A stretch of 64,000 nucleotides of DNA from Halichoerus grypus (GCF_964656455.1 NC_135717.1:145218308-145282307), one strand, 5' to 3'; counted from the stretch's first letter, positions 1-11,395 are shown. Notes: generated from the letters alone by a model not told the origin. Numbers and translations are program-made.

Positions 1-97
1 GAAGTCTGCTTCTCCCTTTCCCTCTGCCTCCTCCCCCACCCAACTCATGCTCTATCTCTCTTAAATAAAAAAAATAAAATCTTAGAAAAAAAAAAAA
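1..97 (+). mobile_element. CAN-SINE, 3' part cut by the window edge
   Basis: The window opens in a SINE body (GAAGTCTGCTTCTCCC), followed by the CT-rich part, AAATAAAAAAAATAAAATCTT and a poly(A). The head lies to the left. Confidence 0.9.
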
Positions 98-343
98 GTA
101 GTAGAGCAGGTACTGGCAGTTTGGGAGGGGAGAAAACAAACATCCTTGGGTTCAATCACATGGGGGTTCCCTGACAATCTCCCTAAGTATGGGTTAAGTG
201 AAGTCATCACCTCCATTTCTCAAGGACAATGCTAGTTGTATGAGTTGCATCATACATAAATGAATATTATATATAAACATATAACGTAGAGATGGAAAAG
301 TAACATTTACTTGGAGTCTATCGCATACTGAAATTTTCTTTTC

Positions 344-533
344 TTAAGATTTTATTTATTTATTTGACAGAGAGAGTACACAGTGAGAGAAGGGACACAG
401 CAGGGGGAATGGGAGAGGGAGAAGCAGGCTTCCCGCTGAGCAGGGAGCCCGATGTGGGGCTCCATCCCAGGACCCTGGGATCATGACCTGAGCCGAAGGC
501 AGACGCTTAACGACTGAGCCACCCAGGCGCCCC
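344..533 (-). mobile_element. CAN-SINE
   Basis: Full-length antisense copy from AAGATTTTATTTATTT to GAGCCACCCAGGCGCCCC, flanked by TACTGAAAT (about 326 and 534). It lies in the intron left of the last visible SLC6A15 exon, in the same orientation as the gene. Confidence 0.95.
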
Positions 534-1314
534 TACTGAAATATTTAAATGCTTGTCCCAGTATACTGTACTCAAAGTCTCAGGATGGAAGTAGCAGGGC
601 TTGAACCACAGCCTGTGTCACTTTCACTCTCACCTACTTACACCGTAGTACATGGTGAATATGAAGAAAGCATATTCTAGGTGGTACAGATAGTAAGAGC
701 TTTGCTGGAGATTTGAGAGTAAAGACTATAAGTAATTTACTTATCTAAGTCCTACTGTACTATCAGACAAGACAAAAGCACAACGTTTCATTGAGGTGAA
801 ATATGACTTTAAGTATAGGTATGATCCCAAAAGACAGGTAATGGGAAAAGAGAGGACATTCCCCTTTGCTCTGACCAAACAGGTTCTCCCAGTGGGGTTC
901 ACCAAATACTACTTCGTGTGTTTTTTCCCTCTACACTGTTGCTTTTCCCTTAATTTTGCAAGCCCTCTTACTACAGGGGGGTTTAGATACGGGGCAAAGA
1001 TGAGGAAAGTGGCGAAGATGTTATTTAGTATGCACATCAGGCAGGATACAGGTAGCCTTGAATTAAATAGAAACTTCAGAAGTAGAGACTGCCTCATTTG
1101 GGAGAAGATAAGGAAGTTTCTCATTTATAGCTGAGTTAAGACATAAGCATTTAATAAACTGTTAAAATTGTTTTACACGTACATACACAAACTTAGCAGA
1201 GCACTAATTGATAAAATACATATTTGAAAGTTATTTATACAGCAGTTATTACTAAATCTTTCAGAGCCAAAAACAGAACTTCGATGAGCTTGTATATTAC
1301 TGCCCAACATTCAA

Positions 1315-1315
<1 letters not shown>

Positions 1316-1363
<48 letters not shown>
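1316..1363. repeat. (AT)n microsatellite
   Basis: About 24 uninterrupted AT units, likely length-variable between individuals. Confidence 0.95.
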
Positions 1364-1365
<2 letters not shown>

Positions 1366-1801
1366 TATAGACATATATTTTCTAATTTGTTTTTGCATCA
1401 CTTACCAACACTGTTCCTGCACTCTGGTCTGGCTGGCTTCCTTAACTGTTCCCTTTATCTCTGTTTATATATGTTAAACTAAAGCTATTACTAAAGCTAT
1501 CCTCTGACCCCTACAAGACCCTTCCCCTTTCCAATTCAACTACCATCCCTGTCACTGATAGTTCCATCATATATTTAGATGACCCTCGCAGCTTCTTAAT
1601 TCTTGTAACATGTTAAATCACTACTATGCCATCTATCAGTATATTACATGGTGTAAGTCAGACTTGGTGTTAGTTATCAGTTCTATTATTTTTGGAGACA
1701 AGGCTCTCCTATATCTCTATCTCTTTTATAATTTCTCTTATATCCTGTATATCCTTCAAGTGCAAGGATGGTGCAGTACAAAACTGGTACTCTATTTCTT
1801 T

Positions 1802-1992
1802 TTTAAGATTTTATTTATTTGACACAGAGAGAGAGCACAAGCAGGGGAAGCAGCAGGCAGAAGGAGAGGGAGAGGGAGAAGGAGGCTCCCCTGCAGAGCA
1901 GGGACCCCAACGTGGGGGTCCATCCCAAGACCCTGGGATCATGACCTGAGCCAAAGGCAGTCGCCCAACCAACTGAGCCACCCAGGCACCCC
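1802..1992 (-). mobile_element. CAN-SINE
   Basis: Antisense copy from TTTAAGATTTTATTTATTT to GAGCCACCCAGGCACCCC, with the short flanking repeat AAAACTGG on both sides. Confidence 0.93.
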
Positions 1993-1999
1993 CAAAACT

Positions 2000-2460
2000 G
2001 GTTTTAATAATTGCTTGTACATTGGACTTAATAATAACAGTCAATATTGATAAATTATTTTATTTTCTTTCTTACTTGGAGATATTAACTACTAGTAGGC
2101 TACAAGGGCTATTTTATATGAGAACTGAATTTAGGTTTAATCAATTTCAATGATGCACTTTTTGGAAAAGGAATATTGGATCTGAACTTTTAAAAATAAT
2201 TGTCTTATTTACAAAATTATACATGAACATTCTATGACTTCAGTCTATTCATGATAGATTCATGAATAAATTCATAATAGTGACATTACTATTAATAAAA
2301 ATAATATAATAAGTAATCAACAAATAATTAATATAATCTACATTGAATCTAGAATCTATCATTTGCATTGTATATAACACATAAATAAAATAACAAATAA
2401 TAGTAATACATATTAATAAATGGGCATTAATAAAACACTTTCCATTTCCATCTCTGACCT
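2000..2460. other. Intronic AT-rich DNA without recognisable feature
   Basis: Very AT-rich, with scattered AATAAT/TTAAT runs. No exon-like frame or known repeat was recognised. Confidence 0.6.
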
Positions 2461-2521
2461 CTCACCAAGAGTAAAATGGCCTGTATCAGTTCAATGAAAA
2501 GTCAAATACCTAAAAACTCAC

Positions 2522-2714
2522 CAGTAAGAATTTCTTTCCTCACTTTGAAAGTGTCCACAATAGGTGTGATGATCCCTTCAATGGTTCCAAACATGCTGCC
2601 AAGCCCTAGATTTACCAGCATGAGGAAGAACATCACTGACCAGAAGGGGGATGCAGGGAAATGTGTCATTGCTTCTGTAAAGGCAATGAAAGCTAAACCA
2701 GTCCCCTGAACAGC
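2522..2714 (-). CDS. SLC6A15: SLC6A15 coding exon 8 (residues 435-498 and first base of 499), TM8
   Basis: The acceptor TAATTTACAG precedes 2714. The exon encodes [20 protein letters not shown], the end of extracellular loop 4, then TM8 ([20 protein letters not shown]) and the intracellular stretch [17 protein letters not shown]8 carries the conserved G-S-M-F-G-T-I-E segment near the second sodium site. The donor GTGAGT is at 2521-2516. This is the last exon in the window. TM9-12 and the C-terminal tail were looked for in 1-2500 on the minus strand and not found, so they should lie beyond the left edge. Confidence 0.96.
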
Positions 2715-3552
2715 CTGTAAATTATATAAAATAGCAACATTAGTACTGAGCAATATTAAGGGATGACTATATATACCAGTTACATAGGGGAAGTAAAACT
2801 CTGCATAATGCTTGGGAGTTACTGGAAATAGATAGGCTGATATCATGCTGTCTCCTAAGAAACTGTGCCTCTAAACAAAAGTTGATTGTGTTATTTGATA
2901 AAAACAACAGACCAGAATTAAAAAAGGAAAAAGCAAAAACAAAAACTTTAAAGGGTGATTTAATAATTAAATCTTTCTTTACAGAACTCAAGATTTTTAT
3001 ATAAATGATGGCTCCATCCATAACTTCTTGCACATGATGCTTTATGTTTAGTCTCATGTATAGTGTTAGCTGTCTTACTGCAAGGGATCAATGGTCGATT
3101 TCTCCATTATATTTTCCTTTTTGGCAATACAAGGGAAAGGGCAACAACCAATACAATGATGCATATTAATATTCACCTGTTTCATGTTTATTAAAATAAA
3201 TGACAGTAGCTAAAGAAGTTAGTCATGAACTTGTTAAACAAAAATATTAAAATGGCTAAATATCAATTATGTGTCCAAACAACCATGCAATATATTAATG
3301 ATAGTCATAACTTAAATTTTGTGTTAAAGATTATATCAGGAAAAGTATCAGACTAATTTCATTTTCTTTGATGAAAATTGATTTATATTCATATTTTAAA
3401 TTTTTGTGGCTTAATCAGTGAGATTGCTTTTTAAAGTAAAGCAAATCTTTGTAATTTAAGAAAATATGTTTTTTTTTATTTCTCTCTCTTATTTTTTTCC
3501 CTTTGCTTGTTTGTTTTGTTCCTTAAATTCCACATGTTAACTAACTGGAATT
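2715..3552. other. SLC6A15 intron between coding exons 7 and 8, left part
   Basis: Unique-looking AT-rich intron sequence. The reading frames here are shadows and match nothing in the family. Confidence 0.6.
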
Positions 3553-4876
3553 AAAATAAAAACTTCAGGTTTTGTTGACTGTTTTTTTTGCTGTGCAAAA
3601 GCTTTTTATCTTGATGAAGTCCCAATAGTTCATTTTTGCCCTTGCTTCCCTTGCCTTTGGCGATGTTTCTAGGAAGAAGTTGACAACCGAAAGAATGGGA
3701 GAAGATATTTGCAAATGACATATCAGATAAAGGGCTAGTATCCAAAATCTATAAAGAACTTATCAAACTCAACACTCAAAGAACAAATGATCCAATCAAG
3801 AAATGGGCAGAAGACATGAACAGACATTTTTCCAAAGAAGACATCCAAATGGCCAACAGACACATGAAAAAGTGTTCAACATCGCTCGACATCAAGGAAA
3901 TCCAAATCAAAACCTCAATGAGATACCACCTCACACCAGTCAGAATGGCTAAAATTAACAAGTCAGGAAACGACAGATGTTGGCGGGGATGCGGAGAAAG
4001 GGGAACCCTCCTACACTGTTGGTGGGAATGCAAGCTGGTGCAGCCACTCCGGAAAACAGTATGAGGTTCCTCAAAAAGTTGAAAATAAAGCTATCCTACA
4101 ACCCAGCAATTGCACTACTGGGTATTTACCCAAAGATACAAATGTAGTGATCCGAAGGGGTACATGCACCCCGATGTTTATAGCAGCAATGTCCACAATA
4201 GCCAAACTATGGAAAGAGCCAAGATGTCCATCAACAGATGAATGGATAAAGAAGATGTGGCATATATATACAATGGAATATTATGCAGCCATCAAAAGGA
4301 ATGACATCTTGCCATTTGCAATGACGTGGATGGAACTGGAGGGTATTATGCTGAGCGAAATAAGTCAATCAGAGAAAGACATGTATCATATGATCTCACC
4401 GATATGAGGAATTCTTAATCTCAGGAAACAAACTGAGGGTTGCTGGAGTGGTGGGGGGTGGGAGGGATGGAGTGGCTGGGTGATAGATATTGGGAAGGGT
4501 ATGTGCTATGGTGAGTGCTGTGAATTGTGTAAGACTGTTGAATTGCAGACCTGTACCTCTGAAACAAATAATACATTATATGTTAAAAAAAAAAAAAAAG
4601 AAGAAGAAGATAGCAGGAAGGGAAAAATGAAGGGGGGGAAATCGAGGGGAGGACGAACCATGAGAGACTATGGGCTCTGAGAAACAAACTGAGGGTTCTA
4701 GAGGGGAGGGGGTGGGGGGATGGGTTAGCCTAGTGATGGGTATTAAAGAGGGCATGTACTGAATGGAGCACTGGGTGTTATATGCAAACAATGAATCATG
4801 GAACACTACATCAAAAACTAATGATGTAATGTATGGTGATTAACATAACATAATAAAAAAATAAAAATAAAAACTT
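3553..4876 (+). mobile_element. 5'-truncated, 5'-inverted L1 of carnivore type, with target duplication
   Basis: Bases 3566-3682 are L1 ORF2 in reverse orientation (TTTTATCTTGATGAAGTCCC). From 3683 the element runs forward: the end of ORF2, coding [18 protein letters not shown] and later YTMEYYAAIKRNDILPF, with stops, up to about 4407. A 3' UTR follows, with an internal A tract at 4585-4599, a G-rich patch and a final AATAAAAA tail. Both ends carry the 13-bp repeat AAAATAAAAACTT (3553-3565 and 4864-4876). The adjacent, opposite-oriented ORF2 pieces are the hallmark of twin priming. The copy cannot encode an active ORF2 protein. It lies antisense to SLC6A15, 161 bases from the coding exon ending at 5038. 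Confidence 0.93.
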
Positions 4877-5037
4877 TAAAAAAAAAGTATGTCCTCTGAA
4901 ATAAAAAATGTGAATTTTGAAACAGCATAATCTTCCACTGTCATTTTAAAGCTCATTTTCCTAAAAGAAGTCTTCTGGATAATGTGTATTTTTACCTGAG
5001 TGATAATTACTGTGTTGCTTAGACATAGCTTACTCAC

Positions 5038-5230
5038 TTTATTTAGCTCATCCTCAGTTTGACAGGAATTGAGATGAAGAGCAGAAAATTCTTCTTCTTT
5101 CACTTTTTGAATGATGTCATAAACTAAATGATAATCTTCGGCAGTAACAGCTGAAAGGTTGATATGATGAGGAATAATATCCTGACTAATGTTGCCCATT
5201 TTCAAAAATTTTATGATCATTTTCGAATTT
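5038..5230 (-). CDS. SLC6A15: SLC6A15 coding exon 7 (residues 370-434), extracellular loop 4
   Basis: The acceptor TATTTTTCAG precedes 5230, only 102 bases after the preceding exon. The exon encodes the long extracellular loop 4: [20 protein letters not shown], then [17 protein letters not shown] and [11 protein letters not shown]. Sequons NIS (383) and NLS (394) match the two known glycosylation positions here. The donor GTGAGT is at 5037-5032, on a codon boundary. The exon's first ten residues ([10 protein letters not shown]) differ most from the human protein as I recall it, as is common in exposed loops. Confidence 0.95.
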
Positions 5231-5332
5231 CTGAAAAATAGAACAACACAACGAATGCACCTTTATGGGTTTGGGGGGTATACGTTTTATACAATTATGC
5301 CATCAAAAGCTAAAGGAAATTAATATCCATAC

Positions 5333-5574
5333 TCTGCTATGCATTTCTCATTTATGACATTTGCTTTAAAGCCCAGAACTGCAAACACCACCAGTGTTGC
5401 CAGGACAGATGTAAAAAAATTAATGAAGGACACCAGGACAGCATCAAAGTGGCAGTTGTTGTCTCTTTTGTTGTAGCTTGAAAAGGCGATGACACCACCA
5501 AATCCCAGACCTAAGGCAAAGAACACCTGAGTAGCAGCTTCTCTCCAGACCTTGGGTTCCAGCATCATTTCAAG
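5333..5574 (-). CDS. SLC6A15: SLC6A15 coding exon 6 (residues 290-369 and two bases of 370), TM6-TM7
   Basis: The acceptor TTTAAACAG precedes 5574. The exon reads [20 protein letters not shown] and continues into TM6 ([16 protein letters not shown]), the second unwound helix of the LeuT fold, which contributes to the Na+ and substrate sites. Then come [12 protein letters not shown] and TM7 ([20 protein letters not shown]), ending [11 protein letters not shown]. The donor GTATGG (5332-5327) splits a Glu codon as GA|A. Length 242 nt fits the phases. Reading through the donor meets a stop within three further codons. Confidence 0.96.
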
Positions 5575-6435
5575 CTGTTTAAAATTAAACATAATAGAAG
5601 TCAGCTGCAACATAGTACTTCGGAATAATCTACATGGAATTAGTTCTCTTATTTAAATATATCATAATGATATTTATGCACCCAAAGGTTATTTCAACTG
5701 GGAGAATAATCTGTTCTTAGTAGAAATAACAAAGTTTTCACTTAGTAGTGAGACCAGAAATATGAAAAAGAAAAACTAGAGACAATCGTGTAGATGGAGA
5801 TTTTATTCACATGGAGATTTTCTACTTATATAGGAATTTTTAAGTTATCTTTAAGACAAATCAGAAGGACTATTTGAAATTAACTATCTTCAATCATTTC
5901 CTATTTTAAGTCTTTGTTTTCTTTCCAAAGCAAAATAAATTAATTACCAATAAAACTGAATTATTTAACTAATACCCTAAGTTTTGTGTTTTCTGGGGGC
6001 AGTCTAGTAGTCAAGGCAGATAATAAGCAGATTATAAGTTTGGGAGAGTTGACTATTTGTACTTTGCTTATTCACGTATGTATGATGCATTTCTTTCGAT
6101 AGTTTTCTGAAAGCCTTTTCTTTGAAAATTGAAGCAATGCAACTGCATCATCTCTAAGACCCTTTCAGAGCCAAAGTTCTGAAGGTCTGAACCTATGCTG
6201 AACATATATTTCAAGTAACTCTGCTTTACTTCTTGGACAATTATCACTGTATATAATCAAACCTTTTAAATGGAACAATTAATATTAGCCATATGTGACA
6301 CAGATGTCAATGAACAGGTTTGATTTTGAGTAAAAAAAGTGTTTAAATTGGTATTTTATCTCTTTTTACTATTGCAATGAGGCTGCCTTCATTGGGGGCA
6401 ATGTCAAATGTGGATAAGAAGATGAGGTCCACAGT
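5575..6435. other. SLC6A15 intron between coding exons 5 and 6, right of the exon
   Basis: AT-rich intron sequence. Nothing recognisable was seen before the MIR pieces at 6440. Confidence 0.6.
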
Positions 6436-6439
6436 TTTA

Positions 6440-6605
6440 GATCTCGATTCTGCCATTTAATAATCTAAAAGCAGTGCAATCTAGAGTAAGTGGCTGCCCT
6501 CCCTGAGTTTCAGCTTCTTCAACTGAAGATGGGAGTAACAAAGCATATACCACTCTATCACATGCCCTACCACACTCTAAGTGCTCAATAATTGTTGACA
6601 TATAT
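6440..6605 (-). repeat. MIR fragment
   Basis: Resembles the MIR core as read on the complement: TGCCATTTAATAATC, GAGTTTCAGCTTCTTCAACTG, and CTAAGTGCTCAATAATTGTT at the end. Diverged. Confidence 0.65.
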
Positions 6606-6619
6606 GGACTGCATTGGTA

Positions 6620-6785
6620 GGAACACTGATAAGCACTTTGCATGGACTATCTCAATTAATCTTCAGAACAATCCATGAAATTTGTTGCTACTATTGTCTG
6701 AATCTTAAAAAGGTTAAGTAACCTGCCCAAGGTTACATGGCAGTTCTGAGGTAGAGCTGAAATATAAACCAAAGTGATTCCAAAA
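6620..6785 (+). repeat. MIR fragment, opposite orientation
   Basis: AAGCACTTTGCATGGACTAT, then a tract of the CATTTAATCCTC type, then GTTAAGTAACCTGCCCAAGG and GAGGTAGAGCTGAAAT are the typical MIR order. It lies back to back with the fragment at 6440-6605. Confidence 0.7.
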
Positions 6786-8440
6786 TGTGCATTTTCTCAA
6801 ATATTAGGATTTATTGTTCAATTTTAGTTACTAGGATTTAATTATTTCAGTTATTAGTTATTAGGATTTATTGTTCAATTTTAGTTCAATTTATTGTTTA
6901 ATTTTAGTGATTATAATTGAGATAGAATATATTTTCATGAAACATAATCACGATTATATTTATAATTTATTAAGATTTAACTGAAATACTCATATTGTTT
7001 GTTGATGGCTGCTACATTACCACTCTATCATTAATATTGATCTCAAATACACTCAACTATCTATCTCTATTTTACCCACTAGATGGCAGGCAACACCCAT
7101 TTACTAAACACATTATTCCGCTTTCTTCCAGTTCAGGAGCTATATCTCCATTCACTGTTTTGGGAATAGTTTGTGTGCTTTACTTTCTCCCTTGGACAAA
7201 CAATGTAAACTAAAAAGTAACTGAGAACTTATCATTATTATATTAACTATCACACCTGCAGTGACCTAAAACAGAATTTTATCTATAGTCAATGAAAAGT
7301 GGGCTGAAGAAAGAATTAACTATATTTTAATAGTGATTCCTAGTCCCAGATGAAAATGTCAGTAATGCCATAGTTTTAAATACGGGGCCATGTGAAAGTG
7401 TCATATCAAAGTAGCTGAATTCTAAGATAGCTATTTAATTCAAATATTTAGAATTATGTCACAAGCAATTGCCAACTTATATAAGGTGATATTCCAGAAG
7501 GTCACACCAAAGTTGGTTGTTTTAAACTCAGAGATCTTTTTTTTTTTTAGATATTACAATATAAATATTTTTGCTTAGTAAATATGGCCCATTTGAAGCC
7601 AAATATCTTAACTAGTTATTCACTGAGGGGTTCCAACAACTCTAAATGCTAACCAGGACTTTTGAATTAGTCAAGAAAATCAGATACCAATGGCAGCATT
7701 TTTGCTACTAGAGAATGAATACTAAGCTGAAACTTGATACCCAAAGAACACAGCCTCTTTTACATCCTATCAAGGCAGCTGGAGTGACAAAGAATTCCAG
7801 GAAAGCTAATTTCTGCCCAAATCCCACAGCATGATGCTGACTGCACATTCACCCTTCAGATAACTTCCAGTTTCTGAACTAATTTTGAAACTTTATAACT
7901 CCATGTCTGCCTGTAATAGTGTTGGCAAACTAATAATGAGGTGTTAACTTCATTTCAGTGAATAACTAAAATGTATATACCCTTCAAAACTTGTTTTTGT
8001 TTCCTGCCAAATCACTATCCCAAGTCTACAAGGATTGATTAATAAGCAGGTTCAAGGTGCCCAGCATTGAGTTCAACTCTAAGATGAGTGAGAGAACATC
8101 AGTTCTGAGCCTTTTGTGGAGCCTAATGAGAACTTTCCTGAAATGTATATGCATTTATAAAGGTTACAAAACTTCCCAAATTCACCACTATAAATATTAT
8201 TCTAGGAGGCACAAAACCTCGAAACAAGAACATGGATTTTCTCTGAGACAGGATTTAGAGTACAGAAGCCTTCTCAGCCTGGGTTCATGGATTTTAGGTG
8301 ATCTGTCAACCTTCTGAGACATTAAACAAATTAATATGTTCATTATGTTTCTCTGGTAAGAAGATCTTATTATAGACTTTTTCAAAGGGGTCAATTACAA
8401 AAGATTAAGAACCACTGACATAGAGAAGGAAATAGAGGAA
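6786..8440. other. SLC6A15 intronic DNA without recognisable feature
   Basis: A short imperfect repetition of TTATTGTTCAATTTTAGTT lies at about 6810-6905. Otherwise no repeat family or exon was recognised. Confidence 0.55.
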
Positions 8441-8455
8441 AGATGGAAAAGTCCT

Positions 8456-8650
8456 GGGGCCCCTAGGTGGCTCAGTTGGTTAGGTGTCCGACTCTTGATT
8501 TTGGCTCACGTCATGATCTCAGGGTTGTGGGATTGAACCTCATGGCAGGCTCCATGCTCAGCACAAGTCGGCTTGTCCCTCTCCCTCTGCTCCTCCCCCT
8601 GCTCACGTGCTCTCTCTCTCTCTCTCAAATAAATAAATAAAATCTTTTAA
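8456..8650 (+). mobile_element. CAN-SINE, older copy
   Basis: Diverged head GGGGCCCCTAGGTGGCTCAG, CT run, AAATAAATAAATAAAATCTT tail. Flanked by AAAGATGGAAAAGTCCT (ending 8455; again 8651-8667). It is antisense to SLC6A15 and 314 bases past the donor side of coding exon 5. Confidence 0.94.
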
Positions 8651-8964
8651 AAAGATGGAAAAGTCCTAAAATTTATCAGTGTAAAAAATTAGAAGTTAAT
8701 TTACTATAAAAGGAAGTTTTAAGGTTCACATATTGTCTCACTCTAGAACTAAAATGGGACATTTAAAATTGGAAATAGATGGATATAATTATGGATATTT
8801 AAAAGCCCTGGTTTTTCTAGGCTGGTTAACACAACAGCTATAATTTAAAAGGCTAGCATACATATGTTAGAACAATTATCCTTTAAATCTAGCTGTGGGA
8901 ACATTTGAACAATAAACCTAATGCTTTTATGATCATAAGCCTTAAATAGAAATGCAGTACATAC

Positions 8965-9075
8965 CTTAGGGGTAAACATGTGGCGGATGCCATCAACTGA
9001 ACCATTTAAAAGGAGTGCTCTGATTAGGAAGCATATAAGTACCACATACGGGAAAAGAGAACTAAAGTACATGAT
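8965..9075 (-). CDS. SLC6A15: SLC6A15 coding exon 5 (residues 253-289), TM5
   Basis: The acceptor CTTTGTAG precedes 9075. The exon has 37 whole codons: [20 protein letters not shown] (TM5) and the loop [17 protein letters not shown]. The donor GTATGT is at 8964-8959. Both ends fall on codon boundaries, so skipping this exon would keep frame but delete TM5. NGS is a formal sequon, but it is placed at the membrane edge. Confidence 0.95.
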
Positions 9076-9755
9076 CTACAAAGAAAAAAAATAAATGTAG
9101 GTGAGACACACTAACAACGATACTCCTTTCTGTAGTTAAGATCATGTTTTATTCTATACTTTGACAGTCTCTGTTTTTATAGCATGATTAATAGTACTAT
9201 TAATATGTTGTATAGCCATCATATTAGAATGGCTTATTAGTCTTAATGGAATGTGACTTACTTAAGATCCTATTTGAGATATAACGAGAAATAGGGAATC
9301 TCCCTTATTTACACTCCTTTAAAATAGTCCACTGGTATGATGTAACTTGAAAGTGTTTATTTCTTATAGTTCACAAAACAAGCAATATTTAAAAGAAATA
9401 ATGGCTACTATCTCCCTAACAAATTCATACTTTTATTGTTTTAGGTAACAGCAACAGCAAAAAAGAGGTTTTTTTTCATTAATCAAAATTCCATTATAAT
9501 TCTGTAAAGCTTCTGGAGTAGAGAGTGGGCCCCTGTGAAGGCTCCTAAGACTCTGAATAATTAACAATGTCAAGGTTTAACTTTCTGCTTCACAAATGTT
9601 CATGCTTAAAGTTATGCGAATGTTTTAGCATAGAAAAGCAATTGTCCTAACCGGATATTTACTGCTTCCTTGACATTTGCACGTGGAAGCCTAAAAGGTC
9701 TCTAAAATTTTCAGATCCAGAAAAGAACTTCTGACTTTCGCCCAGAGATGTCCCC
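9076..9755. other. SLC6A15 intron between coding exons 4 and 5, left part
   Basis: AT-rich; nothing recognisable. Confidence 0.55.
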
Positions 9756-9759
9756 ACCT

Positions 9760-10140
9760 GTCTCTGTCTCAGCAAATAGAGCAACCATCCATCTAGGTGC
9801 TAAAGTCAAACATCCAGAAGTAGTCCTGCTCTACTGGTAATATTCTCCTAGTTTTCAGGCTACCACTCAGGTTATCTTATTCCTGCTTAAAGAACTCCAG
9901 GGATTTTTAATACAGTTGCAATAAAATGTGAATTCCTCTCTCTGACCTGCAAAGCCTCACATTAGAGTGCCTCCCTGCCAACCCTGCCCCCCTTCCCCCA
10001 GCTGAGCTCTGCCCCCAGACCCTTGCCAGCTACCACAGACCCAGCTCTGCAGCTTCAGGACTCAGCAGGGCTGTACCCTCAGCCTGAGGCACCCATCTCC
10101 TGATTTGTAGGACTCGCTCTCCTGTTATTTCTGTCTCAAC
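9760..10140 (+). repeat. L2-like LINE fragment
   Basis: Contains the L2 3'-region order: AAAGAACTCCAGGGATTTTT, AAAATGTGAATTCCTCTCTC, TGACCTGCAAAGCCTCAC, then a C-rich stretch with CTGAGCTCTGCCCCCAGACC. Diverged. Confidence 0.55.
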
Positions 10141-10474
10141 TTCATCTTCAGTGAACTAAAACACGAGGACCAACGGAATGAAGAGCAAAAAATAAAGGTC
10201 TTTTAGGTCCTGACACAAAACTTCAAAAAATCTCTTTGATGAAATAAGGAAAGATTATAAGTGACTTCAGATTTCACTATAAAACATGTCTGTAGGTTCT
10301 TTCTTTAATTTAAACGCATTTTTTAAAGCACCACTTTTCACCAATCTTTATTTAACTACCTAGAATGACGTGGTACTTGTAGTTTGCCCACAGATGTTTA
10401 TAGCAGAGCCTGAGGTGGGCATCACATGCAGGAGTGGTGATTAGCAGAAGCAGGAAGGGCTCTAGCATACTAAC

Positions 10475-10656
10475 TTTTCCAGAAGATTGAATGCCTTTGA
10501 TCATAGCCAAGCAAACCACAACCCAGGCAGCCAGCAAGCAGACGGTCATCTTCCAGTTTAAGCCCCCACTTTCAGAAATGGAACTGGAAATATTCAGGGC
10601 TTCTCTGTACCAGTAATAGGTGGTGGCAGAACTTTTTTCACATTCTGGCTCTACAA
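10475..10656 (-). CDS. SLC6A15: SLC6A15 coding exon 4 (residues 192-252), extracellular loop 2 and TM4
   Basis: A pyrimidine-rich acceptor (CTTTCTTTCTACAG) precedes 10656. The exon encodes the rest of extracellular loop 2 ([20 protein letters not shown]), the sequon NIS at residue 213, and TM4 ([19 protein letters not shown]), ending in QSSGK. The donor is GTTAGT at 10474-10469, which deviates from consensus at +3 but keeps +1, +2 and +4 to +6. Length 182 nt is in phase. Translation past the donor (VSMLEP) no longer matches the family, which confirms the boundary. Confidence 0.95.
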
Positions 10657-10929
10657 CTGTAGAAAGAAAGATATTACCATCATTTCAGACTAGGAAGAGT
10701 AATGGCATTTTGTTTCCCCAGGAAGCCTACAAATCAGTTCTTAACATTTCAGAGAAAAGTACTATTATTCTAGAGAAGCATTTAAATTCACAGTGAAAAC
10801 TCAATTGTGCAAAACTGTGAAAAATCCACAGACATGTATTCTTGTTAATATTTTTTATTACACATTTCTGAAATAGGAATATGTAAGCTTTTTTTAGCAA
10901 AGTAATTAAAACACAACAGGTTTATAGCC

Positions 10930-11250
10930 CCTTCCGCGCCCAGAATTATCTGACTGACTTCCTGTGACGGAGCTGTCAAATACACTAGCTGCTGGTCATA
11001 TGTGACTTTTGAAATGAAGCTGGTCTAAAGTGGTATGTGCTGTAAATACAAAATGCAAAGAAGATTTTAGAGACTTAGTGCAAGAAAAATATTTTAAATT
11101 ATTACATTAACAATTTTTATATTATTTGTTGAAATGTTAATATTTTGGAAAAATATTTCACCTATTTCTTACTTTTTTCAATGTGGCTACTAGTAAATTT
11201 TAGACTACATATGTGAGTTGCATTCTAGATTTACTGGACCTCACTACTAT
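10930..11250. repeat. Old DNA-transposon-like interspersed repeat (family not fixed)
   Basis: GCTGCTGGTCATATGTGACT near one end and CAATGTGGCTACTAGTAAAT near the other, around an AT-rich middle, recall a mammalian non-autonomous DNA element that carries GCCACATGTGGCTA motifs. Assignment is tentative. Confidence 0.4.
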
Positions 11251-11395
11251 AGGGAATTGTCCTTTATTTATATTCTAGGATTTAAAAATAAATGATGGGA
11301 AAACTATGAAACAAGGGAACTAAAGACATAAAAACAATTATTTCGATCCAAATTATTTTTGTCCTATTTTTTATGTATGATTACCTGTATGACCT

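Noticed and set aside
1..2500. Remaining SLC6A15 exons (TM9-12, C-terminal tail)
   Set aside because: Searched by eye for the expected TM9-TM12 coding on the minus strand and not found; probably beyond the left edge.
3816..4407. Open frames at 3816-4064 and 4147-4407 as possible genes
   Set aside because: They are pieces of the L1 ORF2 C-terminus in a truncated, inverted copy.
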